From the NCBI GenBank assembly GCA_015832175.1, contig WJXW01000008.1, positions 2,294,001-2,358,000 on the forward strand: 64,000 nucleotides of DNA, read 5' to 3'. The notes under the pieces were generated by a model. That model made no database searches and was not told the DNA's origin. It saw nothing but the letters and a program-made list of their open reading frames with translations. Below are positions 24,700-36,103 of this stretch, piece by piece (positions within the stretch are counted from its first letter, which is position 1; every line of letters starts with the position of its first letter). Origin of the DNA: Paraphaeosphaeria minitans (lineage: Eukaryota > Ascomycota > Dothideomycetes > Pleosporales > Didymosphaeriaceae). Position numbers and translations under genes: made by a program.

Positions 24700-27600
24700 C
24701 TATGCTTTATTATCTAGGGTGTACTAGTAGAAGCGCTTAAGGTAGTTACTATGCGTAGTATACTAGAATATAGCTCTATTAAGCTCTTCTAGTTAGTAAT
24801 ATAACTAGCTAGGGTAGTTAATAGAGATTTAGTAAGGGCCTAGCTAGCGATCTTTTATTTTTGCGGCTATTAACTTGTCTATAGCCCTAATTAAATCCTA
24901 AACTAGCACTAGGTCTCCTTTATAAAAGTCTTATTAATAGGCTTTACTAAAATCCTATTACTCTGCTCCTTTAAAGCGCATTCTTCTTAATCTAGATAGC
25001 GCCTCTAAAAGTTTATTACCTCTCTATTCTAACTGCTTAGCCCTTAGGGTAAGTAGGTCTAATTAGTTCTCTACCTCTAACTATAGTAGGGTCTGCCAGC
25101 TTTTAATCACCAGCTTAATAGGCAGTATAGGTTAAATACTAGTTATTATCTCTATAGGTGCTAACCCTATGCTTTGTTAAATTAAAACCCTATTAGCCTA
25201 TACTACTATAGGTAAATTGCGCTCCTAATTATTTCCTAGCTTTATAAGCGCTGCAATAAGTAATTAGTAACCTTATTTAACTAGTCCTTAAGCCTTAGAG
25301 TTGTAGGAGGAAGCTTAGATACAGTGTATCCTATAGTGTCTAGCTAGTGCTTTAACTACTAATTTGTTTTTAGGCCCCCTATCTACACTTAGTTAAGGAA
25401 ACACCCCCTACCTATAAATAATGTCCTTATAGAGGAACTTTATAACGCTTTCTAAATATACTCTATTAAGCGCTCTAGCTTTAGGCTATTCTAAGGCGTA
25501 TTCCCTAGTAACAATAAGGAAGGATTTCTAATCCTTACTTATAGGCATATAGGTAATATTAATAGTCTATTATTTAAATAAGGTCCTAGGGTTACTAATC
25601 TTAAGGCTTGTCTCTATTTAATTACTTTATTTAGTAGCACAGATAGCATATTTCTTTAGCTTAATTTAAATTGTCTTAAACTAGCTCTCCTACTAGAACT
25701 AAGACTAAATCGCAGTATTTGTAGCCTAGATTCCTTTGTAGTAGAGGTGCTAGTAGACCTTCTAAATAAGTGCCTTTTAAATATCTAGGTTATTAATTAC
25801 CCTTTAGATAGTAAGATTTAGGGTTAACTTCTTAAATAGTAGGTTTGCTTTTATAAAAAAGGTTTAGGCCTTTTTTATTTACAAAAGGTGGCTGTTCTAG
25901 GGTATTAGCCTGTTAGGTCTTTTTCTAGATAGTAAGAACCTCGCTATCTTTTTTAATTCTTCTAAAAAGTCTTTACTAAGGATCTAGGCCTCTTATAAGG
26001 TAAACACTAAGCTATTATTGTGCTTCTCTACTATATAGTCTATAAAGGGACCTAGGTCTTCTTCTGCTTCTTCTGGCGCTGTCTATGCTTTTAGTTAGGG
26101 GTACCTTAATAATCTATTAGCAACAATATTGTGTTTTCCTAACCTATAGACAATTTTAAAGTCCTATAGCAGTATTATACCTAGCTATTAGTTTATAACT
26201 AATCTAGGGAGGTTAGTAGAAGACTAGTTAAGCTGTGAAATTAGAGTAGCCGTATCTGTTTTAATAATAAATTAGGTCCTATATAGGTACAGCGTAAACT
26301 TCTTTAGTGCCTATACCACCGCTTTGCGTTTAAGCTTAGTTAAGTGCCACCTTAATTCTGCTTTAGACTATAGTGTACTTTTAAACTGCACTAGGTGGCG
26401 CTTCCTATTCTTTTCTACTTACTTAATATAGGCTTCTCCTCCTTATAAACTTGCGTCTATATAGACGAAGATCTACCTTCTTAATTTATAATTAAAAGTT
26501 ATTAGAACTAGTGCAGTAGTAATGCTCTCCTTTAGGATATTTATTAATTGGCGCTTAAGATCTCCCTACTTCTGTTTTTAGCCTTTCCTAGTAAGTATAT
26601 ACAAAGGTTTTGCTTTAATAGAAAAGTAGAAGATCTATTAGTAATAGTAAGTGTAAATTCTAATAAACTATTAGACTTCTCCTTAATTTGTGCATTTTTT
26701 CTAGTATATAATCTTGGCGACTTTCTTGTCTTAGGGCGATTGGCTATTAGGCGATACTTTATATCCTATAATTTCTATTTAGTTCACTCCCTAGAAGGAT
26801 TTCATTTCTAATATAGTAGTATAGGCCCTCTTTAGGTTAGTAAGTACCCTATCTAGCTGTATAATATGTTTAAGCACAAATTAGTGTACCCTAGAAAGGG
26901 CTTCTTTATCCCTATAGGTTAACTTTAGTCCTGCTAATGTAATATTATTAATAAAGGGTAAAGTATTAGGGAAATGCCTCTAAAGGATCGTTAATATAGC
27001 TCTCTAGAAAACTCCTAGTGAATTTATTACACCTTATAGCAGTGTGCAGTGCCTTATAAGGCCTATAGGTGTCTAGAAAGCTATTATTTCTCTTAAGGCC
27101 GTGTAGAGCGGTATCTAGTTAAACCCTAAAAATAGATTAAATAGAGAGTAGATTACTCTACCTCTAATCCTCTCTAAAAACTTATTAGCTAAGGGTAGGA
27201 GATTAGTATCTCTTTCTAAAACCTTATTATAGAACTAGGTGTTATTAATTAATTAGTACCCTTTATCTTTCTTTAGTACTAGGAACTAGGGGTTTCGATA
27301 TTAGCTGTCGCATATTTTAAGGACTTTTTAGTTAATCTAATCTAAAATTATCTAGTGTACTACAGGCACTAGCTTTTTTGGGCAGTTAAAGCCTTTCACC
27401 TACTAGACTTTATATGGGATAGTCTAAATCTAGTATAGAGGTATAATATCCTTGCTAATAGTTATTATCTTACTAAATTCCTAGGCTAGAGCTGCGTCCT
27501 AATAGAACATTAGCTTATAGATAAGTAAAATTTCTGTAGGTTTTAGCTAGTCTCTAACATTCATCTCCTTTAGTTATTTAGGTGTTAATTAGTGCCCTCT

Positions 27601-28520
27601 TCTAAAATTCGTATATCTAGGTTTAAATATTCCTAAATATGCATCTAGTTAAAGTCCCTAAAAAGCTATTACAGCTTATTATTATTTAATAGCTCTTTCT
27701 CTCTAATCTAATCTCTCTACCTCTAATAGGCGATCTCCTCTTAGGTTATCTATAGGCTAAACTTTATTTACTACCTACTTATATATAGTATAGGTAGTTC
27801 CTAATTACCTAGCTGCTGTTACCTAATATTCTTGCGCTTATTATCTAATTAATTCTACTTAACTAATTTTCTACTTATCTTCTTTATCTTCTATCTCTTT
27901 ATCACTAAGGTACGCACTAATAGGATAACCCTATAGTGAGTGTACTTCCCCTATAAGTATACCCTTTACACATTTCCTAAATCCTTATTACTTGTCTTAT
28001 AGTTAGAAAGTAGTAGAGTATCTAACCTAAAGAAAGAGACTATTCTTTTCCTATCTATAGAGGTAACCCTACACAGGCATTAGCCTATTAGGGTAAATTC
28101 TATAGCTAACTAAGTAGCTATTGCAAAGGGGGTGCCTAAGATAATAGGCCTCTTAATATTTCTTACAATCTTAAAATAAGTAGGAATTATAATTAGCCTA
28201 ACTTTAAGTAATACACTATAGGTAGTTCTTATATACTTATCTAAATCTCTACTAGCTCCTACTATGCCTAATTATTCTTTAGCAGGTAAGTGGCTCTAAT
28301 CTTAGTTCTAGATTATAATATTAAGTGCCCTTGCAGTAGTATACCTTATAACATTTAGTTCTAATCCTAAGTTAAGCAGAACCTCGCAGTAGCTTTTAAG
28401 AATAGTAATAAAATAGGTAGGGAGTTTTACTAGAATGCTCTAAACTCCTATTTATTCTTCTAGCTTAGTGTAACTTTAGAGGTTAACCTTATTAGCTTCT
28501 TCCTAATATCTATCCTGCAC
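24700..28520 (-). pseudogene. B2 pol relic (RT, RNase H, IN)
   Basis: The RT is at about 26,900-27,500: minus-strand pieces include LREIIAF, TPIGLIRHCTLL, GVINSLGVF and PFINNIT at 26,941-26,961, which corresponds to the catalytic F-I-D-D with both Asp changed to Asn. RNase H follows at about 26,280-26,550 (IFVYIDASL, KAELRWHLTKLKRKAV). The tail of RT/connection (KAKPLYILTRKG) is at about 26,575-26,615. The integrase should follow at about 26,000-24,900, with cysteine-containing pieces near 25,650. The whole segment is absent from B1. Confidence 0.75.
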
Positions 28521-28599
28521 CTCTCTAACACTATATTAGGTATTCTGTGTAGCGTTTCTTTACGTAATCTAGTATAGGCTAGGGCGCAACTTCTCTATT

Positions 28600-30900
28600 A
28601 TTACTTCTAATAAAATAGTAGGTTCTTAAGAGTGGTCCTAACTTCGTTTTTTTATTAAAACTTGTCTTTGTTATGTCTCTATAAAGACATTTCCTAATTT
28701 GCTCTTATCTAATTAGTTATTAGGCTCCTTTTCTTTTCTAGAGAGTAGTTACTAGGCCTTTAAATGCAGTTTATCCTAAGAAAATATTAATCTAACTATA
28801 ATACCTCTTACCTCTTAGGTTAGTGCTGCTATTAGGATAGAATTAGTATTTAGGGTGTTAATAAGTATAATTAGCTCTTTATCTAATAGAGGAGTAGAGG
28901 CTATTTAAGCACCTTTCTTTCTGCTAGTAGCTTTAGCTTCTAGTATAGCTTAGATAATACTCCCCTCTATTATCTAAGTAGGTTTAGAAGCTCTTTAGTT
29001 TACTTCTATAACTACTACTTACAGTACTAATTTATTATTATTAATTACTAGTAGAGGAGACCCTAGGCAGAATTCTCTAATCTATAGCTAGGAATTAATC
29101 CTAACCCTTTTTTCCTAAAGGTCTCTTATTTAAGCCACTAACACTAGTTTACTTACTCTAGCCCCTATAACCCTTTTAATATTTAGTTAGTTCTGTTGTT
29201 CTTATAAGCTCTTTTCTACTACTCTAGTCCTAGTAGTATTTACTTCCTTAGTTATGTTAACTTCTTTAGATAGGTAGGAGACCTCTAATAAGGTAGTGTA
29301 GAAAACTTTAGCCCTTCTTATTACTTCTATCTCTAGCTTCTAGTCTCCCTACTTACTACTTATTAACCTAAAATGTAATTAGCCTAATTTATGTTTAAGA
29401 TTAGTAGAGGCTTTCTTACCCTCTAGGTCTAGCACTTAGCTAAAATTCTTCTCTAAATCCTTATTAGTAACGTTAAAATACTGTTTAATCTTCCTAAGTA
29501 GGTACTAGAGCTATACATCTTCCTAGGAGTAGGGTATAGGCCCCCTAAATTTCTCTATCTAAAGGTGTTTTAGGCTATAGTAGAAGTTGAAAAACCAGCT
29601 ATTAGTGTTAAAGATTTTATAGTACTAACCTCTTTTAATAAGGCCTTAGCGCTAGGGGTAGTCCTTTATAATATGCCTAGTCTCTCTATAAGTTCTATAA
29701 GTCTAGACTTAATATTCCTAATCGCGAATCACCTAAGTACCTACACTAGGGTTTATAATAGGGTTATAGGAGCTCTTAAATAACCTATTGTTATGTTCTA
29801 TATAAAGGGTTAGCCCTATAAGCTTATTAAAAGCGTATTAGTTATTAGCTAGCTTATTAAGAATAAGACTAGTAGTAGTAGGTATAGAAGCCTTCTATTA
29901 CTTATATTCTTCTATAGTAAGGGTAAGTCCTCCTATCTTTATAATAATCTTTTAGACTTACACATCTGCTTCTTTTTTATAATTTTTATTTCCTTCTATT
30001 CTTGTTTCCTCCTATACCTTAAAGAACTTCCTAGGTAGTAGAATAAGTAGAATTACTAATAAAGCAGTTTTAAAACAAGCTAGATTTATAGTAACCTATC
30101 TCTCCTCCTACTATATAGCCCTAATTGCCTTATCCTAGTCTCTACACTAGCGAAAGAAATTATACATTTCTTGCACCTAATAGGTATTTACATTACCTCC
30201 TCTTAGGTAACTCTCTATTAGTATTCTATGTATAACTATAGTCTTGTTATTTTAGCTAAGACCTCTAAAGAAAAGAGTCCCTACTTCTATCTATATAATC
30301 TGTAATTAGATAAGGGCAGCTTAAGTATAGCTATTAAACTTATAGAAGTAGTTATTTAGTGTAATAGGCTACTAGCTTACTTTATTAAACTAGCTCTTAA
30401 GGTAGGCTCTAGTTAATTTTTAGTACTCTAAGTCTATTAATAAGTACTTAGAGTAAAGTATCTTCTAGAAGTCTTCTTAGTTAACTAAAGCGCTTCTATA
30501 GGCTAGTAGCTTTATAATATCTCTTTAGTAGGTACCTAAGTAGAAGTAAGACAGCTTTTATTTCTTAAGCTCTTTACTCTACTCTACTCTTTTCACTTTA
30601 AAGTTATAGTCTTCTAGGAAGGTAGTAATATTAATACTACTAAAGCTTAGTACGTTACTATTATTTAGGCTTAGAGTAAACTAAGCTATGTTTCTCTTTT
30701 AGGGAAAGCTTTCTATTCCTAGTTCTCTATCCTTAAACTATTTTCTTTTATCTATATCTTCTAAAAGGTGATTAGTAATACCCTAGCTTATCTAACTAGT
30801 GCTGCTCTTAGTAGAGGTAGTTAGATAAATAGGGTTATTATAAAACTTATATAAATCTATTTTGTCTTCTTTCTATTTTTCTTCTATTGTCTGCTTATTC
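28600..30900 (-). pseudogene. B2 gag relic
   Basis: The minus-strand reading gives the same peptides as B1 gag, for example LEVSYLSKEVNITKEVN and YIEHNNRLFKSSYNP. It lies between the leader repeats and pol. No intact frame remains. Confidence 0.6.
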
Positions 30901-31064
30901 TTATGTTAGGTTTTTATTAGTAATTCAGCTTCAGGTATATAGATATTAATCTCGCTTAACAGAATCCTACTACTAATACCTCGCTTCCCCTTTTATCCCT
31001 AACTTAATTGTTACTTAAACTAGAATTGTTTAGGGTTTATCGCATTTGCTCTTTCTAGGAGTCT

Positions 31065-31365
31065 AGTAGCCACTTAAAGGTCCTCTAGTCTATCGCTCTT
31101 TCTACCTAATAGCTGCTTAAAAGTCTATTAGTCTATCGTTATTTTATCCCTAGGTAACTAATAACTACTTAAAAGTCTATATAGTCTGTACTAGCACTAG
31201 ATAGCTGCTTAAAAGTCTATTAGTGTGTTGTTTTATTTCTAGGTAATTAGTGACTACTTAAAAGTCCATTAATCTATCTGTCTGGGCAACTAATAACTAC
31301 TTAAAAGTCTATTAGTCTTATCGCTCTGTTCCTGGCTATTTAGCAGCTACTTAAAAGTCTACTAA
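31065..31365 (-). repeat. Tandem repeat in the B2 5' leader (about 7 units)
   Basis: The core ctacttaaaagtc (reverse complement of the B1 core) recurs about seven times at 40-50 bp spacing, as in B1. Confidence 0.83.
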
Positions 31366-31450
31366 ACAGCTTCTATTAGTTCTCTAAATACTTATTACTA
31401 TACTTCTCTACATCCTTTTAAAAGCAGCCCTATATCCCTCGCTAAAAAAA

Positions 31451-31691
31451 TGTGGTGTTATAGGTGCGTTCGCCTTAAGTAAGGAATATAAAAGAATAAG
31501 TTAAGTTCTCCTATCTAAAATCTATTATACAAATCTAATTACTCTAATTGTCCATTAAGTCTCTTTATGTCTTACCTAGTTAGCGCTTCCTTCTCTTTTC
31601 TTTGTCTGTTCCCTAATTAGCTATCTTAAACAACAGCTAATTAGCCCTATATTTCTCCGATTCTCTATCGTAGGCCAACCTTTACACTACA
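31451..31691 (-). repeat. 5' LTR of B2
   Basis: A 241 bp LTR with plus-strand termini tgtggtg and cactaca, the best preserved terminal inverted motif of the family. Confidence 0.88.
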
Positions 31692-31695
31692 CTAC

Positions 31696-31919
31696 CTATT
31701 GTAAAGGAGGTTTAGGAGCGCTTTAAGTAGAAGAAATACTTATTATTTTATATATCTAACTAGTAGAGAGACTAAGAGAGCCTTTTACAAGTTAACACTT
31801 AAGGTCTTACTAGTATACTACTTAGAAACGTACATTATAGCTAATACGAAAAGAAGCCCTTTACTAATATTTCTGTAACAATAAAGAAGTAGCTAAGTAG
31901 GTTATAATAATATAGTTTT
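31696..31919. other. Unassigned AT-rich stretch between B2 and the C knot
   Basis: It follows the B2 TSD and should be the continuation of the sequence B2 landed in (D or its neighbour). Forward reading gives a short open run (ETXRAFYKLTLKVLLVYYLE) that I cannot place. Confidence 0.5.
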
Positions 31920-32977
31920 TGTAGGTTTGGCTAAATCTATAATTAAGTATTTATGTAGGTTCGGCTTAATCTGCAATTAAGCATTTAAGGGTTAATAGTA
32001 TACTATTATATAAAGGATAAAAAGTAGGTTTAATTAATTACGTCTAGTCTATCGTACAAAGGGGCACTAAGGGCTTTATAAAGTCTCTACCTCTTAGCAC
32101 TAACCTAAGTAGTGGGTCCTTATGCGGGTCCTTATAGGCAGGTAGGGCCTTATAAAGTCTCTGCCTCTTAGCGCTAACCTAAGTAGTGGGTCCTTATATA
32201 GGTCCCTACAGGTAGGTAGGCCCCTATTTTACTTAGTGCTATTTATACGATAAACTGTATAGACAATTTAAGGATTAATAGTATACTATTATATAAAGGG
32301 TAAAAAGTAGGTTTAATTAATTCCGTCTAGTCTATTATATAAAGGGGCACTAAGGACCTTATAAAGTCTCTGGCTCTTAGCGCTGCCCTAAGTAGTGGGC
32401 CATTATGCGGGCCCCTATAGGCAGGTAGGGCCCTACTTTACTTAGTGCTACTTGTACAATCCACTATATAGACACTAGTAACTTTTTCTTTATATAATAG
32501 CCTATATCTATTATACGCTTCCCTTTCCTGTCCTTCTCTATCTATATAGTTAGCCTTCCCCTATTAGAATAGGCTGTAAGGTAGGTGTAGTGTTACTATA
32601 TAGTAGAGGTTCTATTTATACCTACTCTTGTGCAAATAGGCAGTAATAGCTAACCTACTTAGTTCTTATCCTACTCCCTTATACAGTAGTAGAGCTATAT
32701 TATATAATAAGACTCTTTCTAGACATGTGCCTTATGCAAAAACAGACAGTAAGGTGTTAAGTAATATAATACTTAGCGCTAGGTCTTAGTAAGTAGGTAT
32801 AAAAGGATGTCTCCTAGCTCCTCTAAACCCTCTCTTCTTTATCCTAGTTTAATATACGTGTATCTTCCTCTCTTTATACCTTATTCCTTTTAGTGTCCTA
32901 GTGTCTAGTGGCTAGTGCTCGGTTACTAGTGAATGTATATAGCTTTTTTATATAATACTAATTTTTAATAAGACACA
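31920..32977 (-). mobile_element. C5: minus-strand C element 3' part with nested LTR
   Basis: A C LTR in reverse (31,920-31,953 plus 32,271-32,474) is interrupted by a 312 bp C LTR. After 32,474 the sequence matches the reverse of the C 3' interior (compare 16,200-16,567) until about 32,840. It then runs into about 130 bp that I cannot place before the next forward C LTR. C5 is therefore truncated. Confidence 0.75.
31954..32265 (-). repeat. Solo C LTR nested in the C5 LTR, TSD ATTTA
   Basis: A 312 bp two-unit LTR flanked by ATTTA at 31,949-31,953 and 32,266-32,270. Removing it restores a continuous C LTR. It is a solo LTR left after LTR-LTR recombination. Confidence 0.88.
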
Positions 32978-33918
32978 TGTCTATATAGTTTATCGTACAA
33001 GTAGCACTAAGTAAAGTAGGGGCCTACCTGCCTATAGGGGCCCGCATAATGGCCCACTACTTAGGGCAGCGCTAAGAGCCAGAGACTTTATAAGGTCCTT
33101 AGTGCCCCTTTATATAATAGACTAGACGTAATTAATTAAACCTACTTTTTACCCTTTATATAATAGTATACTATTAATCCTTAAATTGTCTATACAGTTT
33201 ATCGTATAAATAGCACTAAGTAAAATAGGGGCCTACCTACCTGTAGGGACCTATATAAGGACCCACTACTTAGGTTAGCGCTAAGAGGCAGAGACTTCAT
33301 AAGGCCCTTAGTGCCCCTTTGTATAATAGACTAGACGTAATTAATTAAACCTACTTCTTATCCTTTATACAATAGTATACTATTAACCCTTAAATGCTTA
33401 ATTATAGATTAAGCTAAACCTACACTAATTAGTAGTTAATTCTAATTAACTATAAACTAGTAAGGTCTAAAGACAGAGCGCCTAATAAGCTAGATACGTA
33501 GGCTCTATATTATTACTTTTACTAAAGATTAAATTCTAGATTATATAATAAGTAGAAACAAAGCGCACATATCTATAGAGAGTCGCATAATCTAGTCTAA
33601 GCTATTCTACAGAAAAAAAAGAAGATAGTGAACCCCCCTATAATCCTAAAAAACACGTCGCATAATTAAACTAGTAACAACTAAACAAAAAACACGTTAT
33701 ATAATTAAACTAGTAATAACTAAAGGCAAACATGTTGTATAATTAAACTAGTAATAACTAAACGCAGACACGTCGCACAACTAAGAAAGACAATAATAAT
33801 ATAGCCTTAAAACTAAGAAACTTCCTAGAGGAACTATAACCTAAGGACGTGATATAATAATTAATACTACCTCCTTAGTAAGAAAACAAAGTAATATAGC
33901 TTTAATAAATAGAGGAAG

Positions 33919-36103
33919 TGTCTATACAGTTTATTGTACAAATAGCACTAAGTGAAATAGGGGCCTGCCTACCTATAGGGACCCGCACAAGGACCCACTA
34001 CTTAGGTTAGCGCTAAGAGGCAGAGACTTTATAAGGCCCTACCTACCTATAAGGACCTGTATAAGGACCCCCTGCTTAGGTCAGCGCCAAGAGGCAGAGA
34101 CTTTATAAGGTCCTTAGTGCCCCTTTGTACGATAGACTAGACGTAATTAATTAAACCTACTTCTTACCCTTTATATAATAGTATACTATTAACCCCTAAA
34201 TGCTTAATTACAGATTAAGCCAAACTAATACTAATTAGTGGTTAATTCTAATTAACTATAAACTAGTAAGGTCTAAAGACAGAGCGCCCTATAAGCTAGA
34301 TGCGTAGGCTCTATATTATTACCTTTACTAAAGATCGAATTTTAGATTATATAATAAGTAGAAATAAATCGTGCACATCTATAAAGAGTCGCACAATCTA
34401 GTCTAAGCTATTCTATAGAAAAGAAAGGAGATAGTAAGCATATTTACAACCCTAAAAAATACGTTATATAATTAAACTAGTAATAACTAAACGTAAATAC
34501 GTTATATAATTAAACTAGCAACACACTAATGCGGTTTAGTTGCACAATTTAATAAGACAATAACATGGCACTAGGACTAGGAGACTTTCTAGAGGAATCT
34601 ATACAAGAAGGAATTGCATAATAAGCTACCTAGAAAGACGACTTAGAATGCCTTTAATAAGTAAAGGAAGTAATAAACATTAAGGGTATTACTTTAAGAG
34701 GAGAGATTATATAAAACTTCTAGATAGATAGAGTAAATCTACACAGCTACCTACCCCCTTCTCTAAAACAGCTAAACACTTATATAGTGTATATAATTAC
34801 GCAATATCGCGTAAGTAGCCTTAAAGGTAAAGAGGTAATCTCTTTTTTTACTAAAGATTTTAATAACTACAAAGAAAAAACCTTTAATAAAATTAGTTAT
34901 ATAGTAAGAAGAGAGCTTATTACTTTTCTTATAAAGGAAGGCTTTATTACTACTAATACTATAATAAAGGACACCTATATAAAGAAACTCTTTAAACTAT
35001 TACAGCTTAACTATAAGCTATAGACCTTTTATATAATAACGCTGTAACTATAACCTAAACTACTTTATATAATCCTAACAAAGTAACCTACACTATCTAT
35101 AGGCAATATATATATATATAGAGCACAGCTAGGGCCTATCCCTATATATGCGAGGATAGAGACACTATATATAGAGCCACACTAGTAGTAATAGTCTAAA
35201 ACCTAAACTGCTTTTACCTAACAAACTATATTATACAAAAAGGCTAGACACTCTTAGTCTTCTTAATAACTAGGAGATTATACTTCTATCTAGCTAGATA
35301 ATATTATCTTTAACTTTAAAGGAGAGCTAGAGGATAAAAACTATTACATAAAAAAGGAGGAAGATAAATAAGACTAATAGAGTAATAAAGAAGAAGTATA
35401 AAAGGCTACCTTATACCTTACTTCTACTGTATACCTTTATCGCACGACTAGGAGCGATCCTTCTATACCTACTTACTAAGACCTAGCGCTAAGCATTATA
35501 TTACTTAATACCCTACCTTTTATTTACGCATAAGACATATACCTAGAAAAAGCTTTATTACATAATGCGACTCTACTACTATGCAAAGAGGTAGAGTAAG
35601 AACTAAGTAGGTTAGCTGTTACTACTTATTTATATAAGAGTAGGTGTAAATAGAACTTCTACTGTATAGTAACACTATACTTACCTTACAACCTATTCTA
35701 ATAGGGGAAGGCTAACTGTATAGATAGAGAAGGATAAGAAAGGGAAAGCGTATAATAGATATAAGCTATTACATAAAAGAAAAGTTACTAGTGTCTATAT
35801 AGTTTATCGTATAAATAGCACTAAGTAAAATAGGGGCCTGCCTACCTATAGGGACCCGCATAAGGACCCACTACTTAGGTTAGCGCTAAAAGGCAGAAAC
35901 TTTATAAGGCCCTACCTACCTATAAGGATCTGTATAAGGACCCCCTGCTTAGGTTAGCGCTAAGAGGCAGAGACTTTATAAGGTCCTTAGTGCCCCTTTA
36001 TATAATAGACTAGACGTAATTGATTAAACCTACTTCTTACCCTTTACATAATAGTATACTATTAACCCTTAAATACTTAATTACAGATTAAGCCAAACTA
36101 ATA
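33919..36103 (+). mobile_element. C3: gag-only element nested in C2, TSD GGAAG
   Basis: A 2,185 bp element with two 312 bp LTRs (33,919-34,230 and 35,792-36,103), exactly flanked by GGAAG at 33,914-33,918 and 36,104-36,108. Compared with C1 it lacks about 0.8 kb: at about 35,305 sequence matching C1 15,230 joins sequence matching C1 16,066, which removes the second half of gag including the zinc knuckle. Confidence 0.9.
34565..35310 (+). pseudogene. C3 gag relic, best preserved copy
   Basis: Starts MALGLGDFLEE at 34,565. After several stops it is open from 34,787 to 35,023 (78 codons; includes VSSLKGKEVISFFTKDFNNY and KISYIVRRELITFLIKEGF). This is the longest sense frame left in the AT-rich block. 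The same region in C1 and C2 has more stops, so this part of C3 is less mutated or simply Trp/Gln-poor. It is still a broken gene. Confidence 0.6.

Larger units (their letters stand above)
22121..31691 (-). mobile_element. B2: complete B retrotransposon, TSD CTAC
   Basis: A 9,571 bp minus-strand element with LTRs at 31,451-31,691 (5') and 22,121-22,354 (3') and a 4-bp duplication CTAC at 22,117-22,120 and 31,692-31,695. The order on the minus strand is: leader with tandem repeats (about 31,365-31,065), gag (about 30,900-28,600), pol (about 28,500-24,900), and a long accessory 3' region (about 24,690-22,355). The RT and RNase H motifs are Ty3/gypsy-like. It is heavily RIP-mutated with no intact frame. 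Confidence 0.9.

Noticed and set aside
26548..26811. Plus-strand open frame of 87 codons
   Set aside because: Antisense of the B2 RT/RNase H region, whose minus-strand translation matches Ty3/gypsy motifs.
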